Shown in pieces: positions 31,101 to 43,458 of a DNA stretch of 64,000 bases; the stretch's first letter is position 1, and the number at the start of each line of letters is the position of its first letter. Below the pieces are notes generated by a model. The model was not told where the DNA came from and searched no databases. It saw only the letters and a list, made by a program, of their open reading frames with translations. The stretch covers positions 2,012,722-2,076,721 of the forward strand of contig BCKQ01000001.1 in assembly GCA_001600695.1 (NCBI GenBank), written 5' to 3'. The stretch comes from Ascoidea asiatica. Taxonomy: Eukaryota; Ascomycota; Saccharomycetes; Ascoideales; Ascoideaceae. A program made the position numbers and the translations under genes.

Positions 31101-32824
31101 TTTTAAAAGATTTATATTAATTATATTATATTATATTATATTATATTATATTATATTATATTAAAGTATATATTATATTGAATTGAAAGTAATTGACTTA
31201 AGTTGAATTGAATTGAAAGAATTGAATAAAAATAAAGAATTGAAAAGATTAGAATTTATTGAAATGAATTAAACGAGATATCATTCTAATTTATATCATT
31301 TCATACACACCTTCTAAGAATAAAATTCATTTAATTACTCAATTTTACTATTAAAAGCATTAGACTAGTACTAGAAATTTATTCAAAATAGAAAGTCGAG
31401 AAAAAACATAAATCTGCTATAAGTGAACAAGCTGCTAGTAATAAGCAAGTAAGCAAGTAAGTAAGCAAGCAAGCAAGCAATCAAGCAAACAAAGATGCAG
31501 ACAATTCAAATCCTCACTTCAGCAATGTAGCTTAAAGTGTAGCAAGAAGCGAGATTTGAAGTAATTTCAACTCCAGCGCTTAATTGATGTCTTTTGATTC
31601 CTTGCAGTTTGCCCCCCTGAATTTCCACCGGATTCTAGTTCTGTCTGCTCTGCTGTCTGCTCTGCTGTCTGCTCTGCTGTCTGCTCTGCTGTCAGTTCTG
31701 CTGTCTGTGGTGCCCCTGCTGCTGTCAAAGGTTTCAGCGGCTATCCCTCCGCTGTTTCCAGTCTCTTCTCTTTTCCGTGCTCAGCCACAACCCACAACCC
31801 TTAACCTAGCCACTTCTTTCCCAAATTCCCAAATTCCCAAATTCCCAAATCTAAGATACTTCCCTACTTACTGTATGTAACCTCGCTGTGTTAGTAGTTA
31901 AATCTAATTGTTATTCACCATCAAAACCAAATACAGCTTTATTTTGATGGGTTTCAATTATCCCCCATCCACACCAACATATTAATAACCACTCTTGACT
32001 CAATTCAATCATATTCATAGTCATAAGAAGACTAGTATTGGTATGATTATTACAAAAAAGTATTGAATTATTTAAAAAAATAAAAGATAATTAAAATCTT
32101 TCAACAAATTTCAATAAAAATCAACTAAAAAACTTTCAATTCTTTCAGTCTTCGTTCAATTTACCTCTTTCGGGGTTTAAACTATTTAATTTCTCTTTGA
32201 CTTCACTCATAATTATAAATACATGTAAATTATTTATATTTCCTAAAAAATATTCTTAAAAAAAAAAAAGGTATTGTAAAAGTATATTTATATTTTTTTA
32301 TTTTTTATTTTTTATTTTTATCATCATTTTACACTAATAAAATTTTAAACTACTGTATCGTACTTAAATAATTCATTATTTTACTTTATTTTATATATTC
32401 AATCATTTTTATATAGAAAATACAAATATAAAAAAAATTTATAAAAATTTATAAAAATTTATAAAAATTTATAAAAAATATATTCAAAATTCAAACGGTT
32501 TTAGCCTTCCTAATATCTTATATTCAATTTTACTTTTTATACTTACTGTATCAAAATTCTTATAAAATTTTCAATATTATATAAAAAAAAACTTGTAAAT
32601 TTTATTTTTCTTTTCCTTTAAATATCACTAACACACTATTCATCAAAAATTATAACATTATCAACATACAATATACAATATACAATAAACCATATACCAT
32701 ATAAATATATATAATAAATACATATACAAATATAAACTAAAAATATATATCTTTATATATATATACTTTATGAATTATAATAATTTATACCATAATATAA
32801 TCATATTATTTCATTTATGATATA
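31101..32824. promoter_or_regulatory. Divergent spacer between the Cys-rich gene and PPZ
   Basis: This 1.7 kb spacer contains TTATA repeats (31121-31163) and AAGC repeats (31443-31490). A GC-richer island at about 31500-31880 has a 12-base tandem repeat, CCCCCT/CCCCT words near 31610 and 31715, and AATTCCC repeats. Then comes about 0.9 kb of very AT-rich leader with a 10-base ATAAAAATTT repeat (32434-32478) before the PPZ start. A frame from ATG 31587 through the 12-base repeat gives a Leu/Ser-rich peptide with no family resemblance and is not called. Confidence 0.5.
31641..31712. repeat. Six-copy 12-base tandem repeat
   Basis: Units of CTGTCTGCTCTG run from 31641 to 31712. The first four are identical and the last two are degenerate. 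The repeat lies in the GC-richer island upstream of PPZ. Confidence 0.9.
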
Positions 32825-34156
32825 ATGGGTAATACTTCTTCAAAATCATCAAAATTTGATGGTTCAAAACCTCCATATTATAGATCTGAAACTTCTGCTT
32901 CTTCAAAATCTTCAAGATCTATAAAATCAAATAAATCAAATAAGTCAAATAAATCAAAAAAAAGTTTAAGAACTTTATTAAATAATTCATCTACCCTTAA
33001 TAATCAAAATATTATCAATAATAATAATATTACTACCACCACCAATAACAACAATAATCAACTGGATAATGAATCTTCTTTATTCATGACTGCTCAAAAT
33101 TCTCCAAGTACTTTAATTCCTCAAACTCCTCCAGTTATATCAAGACTTAGTTCCTATAATCTATCAACTTCAAATAACAACAACAATAGCAATAACAATA
33201 ATAATAACACTATTAGTAATAATGATAAATCAGGTAGTAATCTAATCGAATTATTAAATTCTAAAATTAATAATTTGAATAACAATAACAATAATGAGTC
33301 AAGTAATAATATTAAAAATCCTATTGATATTAATGATAAACTTGAAGATTTTGATAATTTTACTAATAACCATAATAATATTTCAAATAATAATAAAGAT
33401 ATAAAGAACATTGAAAAAATTATTGATTCAAATACAATTAAGAATAAAAATAAAAATAAAAATAATAACATAAATAAGAATAAAAATAAATTAAAAACAA
33501 AAAAAGATAAAAAAAAACTTTTACCTCCTTCTATGTTATTAGTTGAACCAAAAGATCCAATTTTAATGAAAAGAGATTCAAATTCAATTCCTATAAATAC
33601 AGATAACAACAACAACAGCAATAATAATAATAATAATAATAATGATAATAATTTTAATAATAGCTATTTTGGTGAAATTAGTGATTTAAATTATTTAACC
33701 GCCAATATAAATAATGATAATCAATCTGATTCTAAATCAAATACTAAATCTAATAGTAGATCAAATAGTAGATCAAATAGTTTTATAAGTCTGAATAATT
33801 CAACAAATGATCTTAATTTATCAAATGTAAATATATCTAAATTATCCCTAAATTCAAATAATAGTTCTTCCAGTATTAACATTAATAATAGTCATCATCA
33901 TCACCATCATCATCATAATCATAACCATAATAATAATAATGATAATAATTACAATAATAATACTAATAATAAAAATCATCTTAATCTTTCACTGAATACA
34001 AGATCAAGATCTGGTTCAACTTCATTTTCCTCAATTTCTTCAACTTTACCTGGAACTCCATTATCTCCATCTTTAGCTGTTACAAATTTATCATCAAATC
34101 CAAATAGTAATATTATAACTCATATAACTGCAATAAGTAGTGATGATTTAACTTTA

Positions 34157-34187
<31 letters not shown>

Positions 34188-35842
34188 TTAATATCAATGA
34201 TGGTAATAATAATAATAATAATAATATTTCAAACTCATTTTTCAATCATAATTCAAATTCAAATTCAAATTCAAACTCAAATTCAAATAACAATTCAACT
34301 TCTGACTTATATTTAAATCCAAATTCCAGTACTAATAATTCCAATAATCATGTTTCACCGTTATCAACTATAACTTTAGATCTTGAAGATATAATTCAAA
34401 AATTATTAGATGCAGGTTATTCTGGTAAAAGAAGTAAATCAGTTTGTTTAAAAAATTCAGAAATTCAAGTAATTTGTTCAACTGCAAGAGAAATTTTTTT
34501 AACTCAACCAACTTTATTAGAATTAAGTCCTCCAGTTAAAATTGTTGGTGATGTTCATGGTCAATATCCTGATTTAATTAGAATGTTTACAAAATGTGGA
34601 TTTCCACCAGCTTCAAATTATTTATTTTTAGGTGATTATGTTGATAGAGGTAAACAAAGTTTAGAAACTGCTTTATTATTATTATGTTATAAAATTAAAT
34701 ATCCAGAAAATTTTTTTTTATTAAGAGGTAATCATGAATGTGCAAGTGTTACAAAAGTTTATGGATTTTTTGATGAATGTAAAAGAAGATGTAATATTAA
34801 AACTTGGAAATCTTTTATTGATACATTTAATACATTACCAATTGCAGCAGTTGTTGCAAATAAAATATTTTGTGTTCATGGTGGATTATCACCAGTTTTA
34901 AATTCAATGGATGAAATTCGAAATATTTCAAGACCAACAGATGTACCAGATTATGGATTATTAAGTGATTTATTATGGTCAGATCCATCAGATACAATTA
35001 ATGAATGGGAAGATAATGAAAGAGGTGTAAGTTATTGTTTTTCAAAAATGGCAATTAATAAATTTTTACAAAAATTTAATTTTGATTTAGTTTGTAGAGC
35101 GCATATGGTTGTTGAAGATGGATATGAATTTTTTAATGATAGAACTTTAGTTACAGTTTTTAGTGCACCAAATTATTGTGGAGAATTTGATAATTGGGGA
35201 GCAGTTATGGGAGTTAGTGAAGAATTATTATGTAGTTTTGAATTATTAGATCCATTAGATTCAATTGGATTAAAAAAATTAATGAAACAAGGTAAACAAG
35301 AAAGAAAAATTGCTAATGAACTTCAAATGGAAGTTGAATCTGAAAGATTTGAATCTGAAAATATTGAATCTTCTAAATATAATTTAAATTCAAATAATGA
35401 TTTTAATAATTTTCCTCAAGATAATTCAAATTTAAATTCAAATTCAAATTTAAATTATAAGTCTGATATTAAATATAATGGAAAAATAAATGGGAAATTT
35501 AATGGAAAGTTTATTGAAAAATCCAATGAAAATTCTAATGAAAACTTTAATGATAAATATAATGACAACTTTAACGATAATTCTAATGAAAAAGATTCAA
35601 ATGATAAATCAAATAATAATTTAAATGAGCATAAATCCAAGCATGAATTAAATGAACATAAATCAAAGCATAAATCCAAGAATGAACGAAATAATAAATT
35701 GAATATTAATAATCAATCATCATCATCAAATAAATTAACAAATTTGAATATCAAAAATAATTGTGATTCTAATGAAATTTTAAATAATTTTAATCATGGA
35801 AAAAAACTTAAGAATAAAAATAGAGATAGACAGATTAATTAA
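32825..35842 (+). CDS. PPZ1: PPZ-type serine/threonine protein phosphatase
   Basis: The 1,005-residue protein begins [10 protein letters not shown], a strong N-myristoylation context as in Ppz1/Ppz2. About 510 residues of Asn/Ser-rich low-complexity sequence follow, including a His run and Asn homopolymers. The PP1-like catalytic domain spans about 530-825. Metal-binding motifs GDVHGQ (575-580), GDYVDRG (603-609) and GNHE (635-638) are intact, followed by [18 protein letters not shown] and the [11 protein letters not shown] loop. In yeast Ppz phosphatases act in salt tolerance, potassium homeostasis and cell-wall integrity and are inhibited by Hal3. A further ~175-residue Asn/Lys/Ser-rich tail with repeated ENSNE and HKSKH units follows the domain, longer than in Saccharomyces Ppz1. 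Confidence 0.93.
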
Positions 35843-37920
35843 AATGATATTTTGTTAATATTAAATTATATTATTATAATAACTGTAGCTTTATTCAAAG
35901 AAACTTTAAAAAAATTGAATTGGAAAATTGAATTTCCTTCTCAATTTTTTTTAGTTTTTTCAATTTTATTTTCAAAATCTTTTTATATTTTTTTTTTTTT
36001 TAGAAAAATTCCTATTTTTTAAATTTTTTTAAATTCAATTATTTTCTTGCATTAAAAAAATAAAAAAAAAAAATGGCCTCAATTAAGCTTTGTAATAATG
36101 ATATATTCATAAAGCGAATTATGTTATAAAAACTTGCCAAAAGGCTCTACATTAACAAAATTATTTGCAATACTATTATTACTTTTATAATTTTTTTTTC
36201 TCTTATTTTTATGAATAAGTATATCTATATTGTTGTGTTTTATTATTTATTTCAAATTTTTTCTCACATTTTTTGTTTTTTCATTTTCATTTTCATTTGT
36301 ATTGTTGAGTTTATTAGTTACTATTTTGTAATGATTTATATAATAATTTTTCTATTTTTAGTGTTTTTTTTTTGTCTGTTGTATCAATCTTATGACTATA
36401 ATGATAATATTAATGATAATAATAATAATAATTACAATAATAAATCAAATAACGAATATTTTTCTTTTTTTTCTAAGAAAAAAATAAAATTAAAAAAAAA
36501 AACAAAAAGAAGGTATATTTGGAAAATAAAAAAAAAGCAAGATGTACAAGATGAGTCCATAATCTTGGTTCTTCTTTTTTTTTTCTGCACTTAAAGCAGG
36601 GATTCCTAATATTTTGGCATTTTTACTTAAAAGTGCCTACAGCCACTGAGAATGATAAACTCGTTAACCCCTATTATTTTGAAAACCCATACGATCTGAA
36701 AACAACAGAGCCTGATTGGCCAGAAGTTCCTTTTTTGCATGTGCTCTTGCGGCAGACAATACCATGGACGTTCTTGGAAGCTTCCATGGAACACCAATTA
36801 CGTGTTCGTAAGCAGGCTTCTGCTTTTTTTAGTTCACGTGAGCAGCATTCACCACATTTCCCAAATGGTATTATTCTATCTTGTTCAAGTTTGTCTGCGC
36901 ATCAGCCTCCAAAATAGTTTCTCATTAAAGAGATTCCAGATAGCGTATGTGGCGTTAAATATTTATTTTCAGCAATGGAGATAAAACAGACCAATCAGGA
37001 ACGGGATAGCGAGCCCTTGAACGCCGGTCGACTGCCAGACCTGGCGCTAGCGCTGAGGGGCTGCTGTGGAAGCTCGGAGCCACAGACCGCCTTCTGGTTT
37101 TAATTCTTCATGGTTCTTTCAGATTCTTTTTTATTCTTTCTGATTCTTTCTGATTCTTTCTGATTCTTTCGACGTGATTGTTTTTGGTTTCTTAGAGAAT
37201 TGCTTGTAATTGCTTGTAGTAAATTTCTTTTATCTTTTTATCGGCGTTATCTTCACTGACTGCTTACCACATTTTACATTTTATCTGTTTCCATCGTTTT
37301 TGGGTGCAACACTGGCGATATTCCACTGATATTTAATGAAAAGTGATGCGCTACTTCATCAAGCTATTTTGCTGATTTAGAACAGGAGAGTAGGTTCTAT
37401 TTAATACAATATTATTATTATATTATTATTATATTCAATTATATTCAAATAGAAAATCTATTATTCTTAAGAAAATATATATATAATATATTATATCCAT
37501 ACTCACTTACTTACCTTCGTAACATAATTCAAATTATCACTCTTCTATCTGATAATGAAAGAACTAATCATGTTTATATGATATACAATGAAAACAAACC
37601 ATTTATTATTATTCTCTCTGATTTGAATATATCTACTCACTTACTATATTATATTTCTTTAACTTCATATTAAACAATTCTTTCTCTTAATCACTCTTAG
37701 CTTTTTTTGTTGTTGATATTGATAGAAAGCTAAATAAACAAATTTCTAATTCTCTAAAATTTTTGTCTTTTTTTCCCATTTTTTGCTTTTAGTTTTAGTT
37801 TATATTTACATTTCTTCTTAAGAAAATAAATCTCCAAATTTTTTATTATTTCATTTATTACAAAAATTTTTTAAAAATAACTTGTTAATGATATATATTT
37901 ATATCTTCAATTAATTAATA
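35843..37920. promoter_or_regulatory. PPZ 3' flank and APJ1 upstream region
   Basis: About 35843-36600 is T-rich on the plus strand. It produces a 127-codon open frame (36211-36594) of Phe/Ile/Tyr followed by Lys runs, which I regard as spurious. About 36600-37110 is a GC-richer island with TCACGTGA (36834-36841), CCAATCAGG (36991-36999), a GCGCTAGCGC palindrome and a CTGTGG/CCACAG hairpin. About 37125-37170 has TTCTGATTCTT repeats. The last 800 bases before APJ1 are AT-rich. No known RNA gene was recognised in the island. Confidence 0.5.
36834..36841. promoter_or_regulatory. TCACGTGA palindromic box
   Basis: This exact 8-base palindrome around CACGTG lies 1.1 kb upstream of the APJ1 start, in a GC-richer island. 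Confidence 0.35.
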
Positions 37921-38489
37921 ATGGTCAAAGAAACTAATTTGTATTCAATTCTTGGTTTAAAAATTGATGCAAATGATGAACAAATTAAAAAAGCTTATAG
38001 ATTATCTGCTTTAAAATATCATCCTGATAAAATTAAAAATCATGATTTATTAAAATCAAATACTGAAAAATTTAAAAATATTTCAAAAGCTTATAATATC
38101 TTAAAAAATAAAAATAAAAGAAAAATTTATGATAATTTTGGTGAAGAAGCTTTAGAAAATTATGAATTTGAAGAAAATTCAGAATTTAATATTCAATCTC
38201 AATTTCAAAATCAAAATAAACCTCAAAATAATAATCAAAATAATAATCAAAATAATTGTCATAATCAGAATAATTTTCCTAATCAAAACAGTTTTTATAA
38301 TCAAAAAAATCAATCTAATGAATTCAATAACTTTAATAACTTTAATAATATAAGTAATAATTTCACTAATTTCACAAATACAATCGATCAACTTTTTAAT
38401 AATATGTCTAATTTCGATAAATCTTTTAACTCTTCATTTAATACTAATTTTAATACTAATACTACTTCAACTTCTTCAACTTCTTCAAC

Positions 38490-38553
<64 letters not shown>

Positions 38554-40173
38554 TTTAATGATTTTAATGATTTTAATAACCTATTCAATGATTCAATTCC
38601 TGATCCTTTAAGTTCTTTTACTTCTACAAATTCCTTCAACTCTTTCAACTCTTTTTCTAATCTAAATTCCTTAACTAATTCTTTTTTCAATAATATAAAT
38701 TCTTTCAATCCTTTTGAAAATTCTAACATTAACAATAATTCAAATAACATCAATATTAATGATAATAAAAATAATAAAAATAATATTAATAAAGATCAAA
38801 ATGTTTTTGATTTTGATATAAATAACTTATTTTCATCTTCTACAACAACTACTACAACTTCAAATAAAACAACAACAAATAATATTAATATAACTACAAC
38901 TACAACTAATAATAATAATATTAGTGTGAATAACAATAATAAAAGTTTTAACAATAAAAATAATATTAAACATACTTTAAAATGTACTTTGAAAGATTTA
39001 TATAATGGTAAAACAACAAAATTAGTTTTAAATAGAAATATAATATGTATGAATTGTAAAGGTCTTGGTTATAAACAAATTTATAATTGTCAATGTTGTC
39101 AAGGTAAAGGAGTTTATTACAATAATAATAATAATAATAACAACGTAATCAAAAATTCATTTAAAAATTCAAAAATTAATTGTAAAAATTGTAATGGTAT
39201 TGGTTATAATTTTCTTAAAAAAGATTTATGTAATAATTGTAAAGGTTTTAAATTTATAAAAGAAAAAAAAATTTTAAATATTAATTTACCACCAGGTTCT
39301 AAAAATGGTGATTCAATAATATTTAAAAATGAAGGTGATTTATTAAATTTAAATTCATTACGTGGTGATGTAATTTTATCAATTTTAGAATTAAATGATA
39401 ATAAATTTATTAGAAAAAAAAATGATTTAATAATGAAACAAAAAATTAATTTAATTACAGCTTTATGTGGTGGATTTTTTGAATTTAAATTTTTAAATAA
39501 TAAATTTATAAAAATTGAAATAAAATCTGGTGAAATTATAAAGCCAGGTTCAATAAAAGTTATTGAAAATTATGGTATGCCAATTCTTGAATCAAATAAA
39601 GATAATAAAAAATTTGGTGATTTATTTATTGAATTTGAAATTTTATTTCCAAATAAAGGTGATTTAAGTGATTTTAATTTAAAAGAATTAGCTAATAATT
39701 TACCAAAACAAGTATTAAATGAATATAATGAAGAAGAAAAAGATGATGATTATGATGAAGGAGATGAAGAGAATCAAAGAAATTTAATTGAAAATAATAA
39801 TGAAATATTATTAAAAGATTTAGATCCATATATATTAAAAGAAAATAATAATTTTAAAAATAATAATTTTGAAAATAATAATTTTTTTAAATTTCTTGAC
39901 AATAAAGATATAAATGATAAAAAACCAAATAATAAATTTTCAATACCGATACCAATTCCAATACCTGTTCCAGTTTCAATTGATATAAACAAAAAGGAAG
40001 AAAATGAATTTGAATTAAATCATTCTAAAAGTGAAAATGGAAATAATTATTCTTTAAAAGATGAATTAAAAAACAATGAAGAATATGGATTTAATAATAT
40101 TAATAATTCACAATATATGCAATTTAAGGAATATAAAGAATATAACCAATATAAACAATATCAAAATGTATAA
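37921..40173 (+). CDS. APJ1: Apj1-type class A Hsp40 (DnaJ) with Asn-rich linker
   Basis: This 750-residue J-protein has a J domain at 1-75 with HPD at 34-36. Next is a long Asn/Phe/Ser-rich linker (about 85-350) that includes an uninterrupted Asn run of about 20 residues. The substrate-binding region begins with IKHTLKCTLKDLYNGKTTKLVLNRNIIC. It contains four CxxC zinc motifs (first pair Cys376/Cys379, then CQCC, CKNC and CNNC), with Asn runs inserted in the zinc domain. The C-terminal domain contains LPPGSKNGDSIIF and TALCGGFFEFKF. The sequence around the first zinc motif is closest to Saccharomyces Apj1 rather than Ydj1 or Xdj1, and no CaaX box is present. Apj1 acts with Hsp70 in nuclear protein quality control and SUMO-related turnover. 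The tail is acidic and Asn-rich, longer than in Saccharomyces. Confidence 0.85.
38491..38553 (+). repeat. (AAT)n run encoding poly-Asn in APJ1
   Basis: A pure AAT run of about 20 codons encodes the Asn homopolymer in the linker of the Apj1-type chaperone. It is expected to be length-variable. Confidence 0.85.
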
Positions 40174-40700
40174 GTATAATAATATTATCTTATCTTAATT
40201 TTTATTTGAATTGTATTTTTAATATTCAATTTATAAATTTATATTCATTTTTTCAAATTATAGAAGTTTATTACTTTTCTTTTCTTAGTTTCGAATTTAT
40301 TAATTTGTCTTATATTAAAATTATCTATATTTTACCTTTCATGATTTATGTTTTATGTCATTGCTTTTTTTTCTTTTTTCAGTTTTTTTCATTATTTCTC
40401 ATAATTTTTACTACTCGTTTTGTTTTTAGATATTATTTTGGATATACAGTATTTCATTTTTGGTTTTTTTTCTATTTTCTCTATTATTTTCAATAATGTT
40501 TTCTTATTGGTTTTTTATGTACTTTATTATATTCTCTTCAACATTTTATTTTTTAATTATGGATGTTATGTCTTCCAGTTTGTTAGATTTTATTAATAAA
40601 ATATTCTTTATTGATGGAATATTATTATTCTTCAAAAAATTAATTTGTGATTAAAAAGTAGTAAAAGGAAGCATTATTGTGTTATCCTATAACCTTTAGT

Positions 40701-40720
40701 CTATAGCCTATAGGCTATAG
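40701..40720. repeat. Perfect 20-base palindrome
   Basis: CTATAGCCTATAGGCTATAG equals its own reverse complement. It marks the border between the T-rich APJ1 3' flank and the GC-rich island upstream of ATG32. Confidence 0.9.
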
Positions 40721-40788
40721 TTGATACAGCTTAAACCCATAACCGATAGCCTGATGTGCGGTTCTACGGCCGTGGCAGAGATACCTGG

Positions 40789-40822
40789 TTTCCAGTTCCG
40801 TGACTGGAAAGTATCGGATACT
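40789..40822. repeat. Two adjacent inverted repeats
   Basis: TTTCCAGT (40789-40796) pairs with ACTGGAAA (40803-40810) across a 6-base spacer. It is followed immediately by AGTATC-G-GATACT (40810-40822). Confidence 0.85.
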
Positions 40823-41714
40823 GAAACATCCGCCAGTGTGGCAAAACTCCGCGATATTGCGTTGGTGGAGAGCGCGCTCCGGGAACGCCCCTGGAACGCA
40901 ACGCAAAATCAGCCGCGTTGGGCTCTGGAGTGCTGAAGCGCAGTGCTGAAGCGCAGTGCTGATTGCGGTGCTGATTGCAGTGCTGGCAACGGTGCAAATT
41001 GCAGCGATGATTTCGATCCGTAGATCTGATCCACACCAGCGCTGAATCGAAGCGACAGACTCAACAACGTTATCAGTGCTCACAGTAGTAAAGAGTATAA
41101 AGTGCTATCCAACAGATTCAGAAAACCACCATAATATTCATATAACAAACATTATCAATTTTAATATTATCTACATATCAATCACAGTAATAATATATCA
41201 ATATAATATAATACAATACAATATAATAACAATAATATAATAACAATAATATAATATAATATAAACCTGAATAATTATCTGAATCACTTTATTTGCACCT
41301 CTTGCTGGTATTCCTACTTAAAATCCTACTCTTATTTTTACTCTTATTTCTAACGTTACTCTATTTTTTATTCTTTACTTCTTGACATCTTGAATGAGAT
41401 AATTATACTCTTTTTATTTATCGTATTCATTATAAATTTTAAAAAAATATACTTTTAATTAACATTATTTTTATAATATTATTATTAAAATTATTTCAAA
41501 CTCACACCACCTTATTCATTATTCCTTCTTCAATTATTAATTATTTATTATTAATTTAAATATAATATAATATAATATAATATCTTGTATTTTAATAACT
41601 ATTAATTTCAAATTAATTAAAAATTATATTCTATCTAAATACATTTCATATTTCTTTTTAATAAAATTAATATTCAGACTATTATTTAATATTAAAACAA
41701 AATTACTATAAAAA

Positions 41715-43200
41715 ATGAATTCATTAAATAAATCATCTATCAATCAAAATCAAAATCAAAATCAAAATCAAAATCAAAATCAAAATTTGAGAAATTCTTC
41801 AAATACAGATTCAAGTTTATCCGAAAATAATATTTATTTTCAAAATATAAGTCAAAATCAAGATCATCAAGACCATCAAGATAATCAAGATAATCAAATT
41901 CAAGATCAAGATCAAGATAATCAAGACAATCAAAATCAAAATCAAGATCAAAATCAAGATCAAAATTATAACGATAATGATCATGATAATTTCATATTAT
42001 CTTCACCTTCTTTCTCTTATCAAAATGTTTTATCTCCAAATATTCAACCACAATCTGCTTCAATGGATTTAAGTAATTCATTTTCTTTAATATCTTGGAA
42101 ATCTATCGATTCTGATAATTGGTCTCCAATTCCAAATAATACAATAAATAATCAATTAAATTTAAATTTAAATCAAAATTTAAATAATATTATCAACAAC
42201 AATAACAATAATAATAATTCTAATATCAGTAGTGGTAATGGTAATGGTAATGGTAGTGATAACAAAAGTAATGATAACGATATTATAAGTAGCGGTAATA
42301 GTAATTCTAATAGTAATTCTAATAGTAATACAAATAGTAATATAAACAGTAGGCTTAATTTATTAAATAAAAATAAAAATAAAAATAAAAATAGAAATAA
42401 TGATTTAAAATCAGATAATGTTATAAATAATATAAATAATACATCTAAAGCAAATTCAATTTTATCAAGTTCAAGTGATAATGAAATCAGTGATGATATC
42501 GATCATATAAATAATAAATCAAATATTAATTTAGATTCATATATAAATTTGAATATAAATTCAACTAAAATTAATCAAATTAATAATAAAGTAAAAGATA
42601 AAAATAAAAATAATGATAAAAATAATGATAAAAATAATAATTCTGATGATTCTGATGATTCAGAAACTTTTGATCTTAAATTAAATCAACCTTTATTAAC
42701 TCCTCAAGAAATTTTTAATAATTTTAATATTAATACTGATAAATCTCAAGAGATTCAAAACTCAATTCAAAATTCAATTGATAATGATAATTTAGATAAT
42801 AGTAATTCAACTTTAAAAAGTTCATTATCAAAATCATTATCATTATCATTATCAAAATCAAAATCAAAATCAAAATCAAAATCAAAATTAAAATCAAAAC
42901 AAAAATTTAAATTGAAATCAAATAAATCAAATAAAAATTTAAAAAATCTTAAAAATTTATCATCATCTTCATTTATTATGCCAAAAATGACAATTCATAA
43001 ATCTTTAATTTCTGGTGGAAAATTTGAAAAAAAATTTATAAAAATTTGTTTAGTTGGTGAAAAACCAATTTTAATCAATATTCAAAATAATTTATTTAAA
43101 TTATTATCTTTTTCAAATAATTTTAATAATAATAATAATACCAGTAATAATAATAATAATAATAATAATCCCAATCCAAATACCAATACCAATATCGGAG

Positions 43201-43233
<33 letters not shown>

Positions 43234-43409
43234 GATATGATTATGATTTACAATTTACAACATTAAATAATTCAATTGATTTAATAATATTAGTTTTTGA
43301 TAGATTTAATGGATTATATTCAAAACAATTATTTGATGTAATTTCATCTTTTAATAAACCAATAATTCCTGTGATTTATACAATAAGTTCAATTAATACT
43401 GGTTATACA

Positions 43410-43458
<49 letters not shown>

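Larger units (their letters stand above)
40174..41714. promoter_or_regulatory. APJ1 3' flank and ATG32 upstream region
   Basis: About 40174-40660 is T-rich 3' flank with spurious Phe/Ile-rich open frames. About 40690-41060 is one of the most GC-rich stretches of the window, with several perfect palindromes and GCAGTGCTGA-type direct repeats near 40930-40985. About 41100-41714 is AT-rich leader with ATAATAT repeats. Open frames on both strands inside the GC-rich part (40715-41083) are short and overlapping, have no conserved motifs, and are not called. Confidence 0.5.

Noticed and set aside
31587-31880. Frame from ATG through the 12-base repeat
   Set aside because: The Leu/Ser-rich peptide is created by the repeat; no signal-peptide logic, no domain, and it lies in the upstream island of PPZ.
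36211-36594. 127-codon frame with ATG after PPZ
   Set aside because: It is composed of T-rich then A-rich homopolymer-like sequence, giving Phe/Ile/Tyr and Lys runs, like other 3' flank frames in this window.
40715-41083. GC-rich block upstream of ATG32 as horizontally acquired bacterial DNA
   Set aside because: No frame encodes a recognisable bacterial protein and similar GC-richer islands precede many genes here, so a promoter-type island is the simpler reading.
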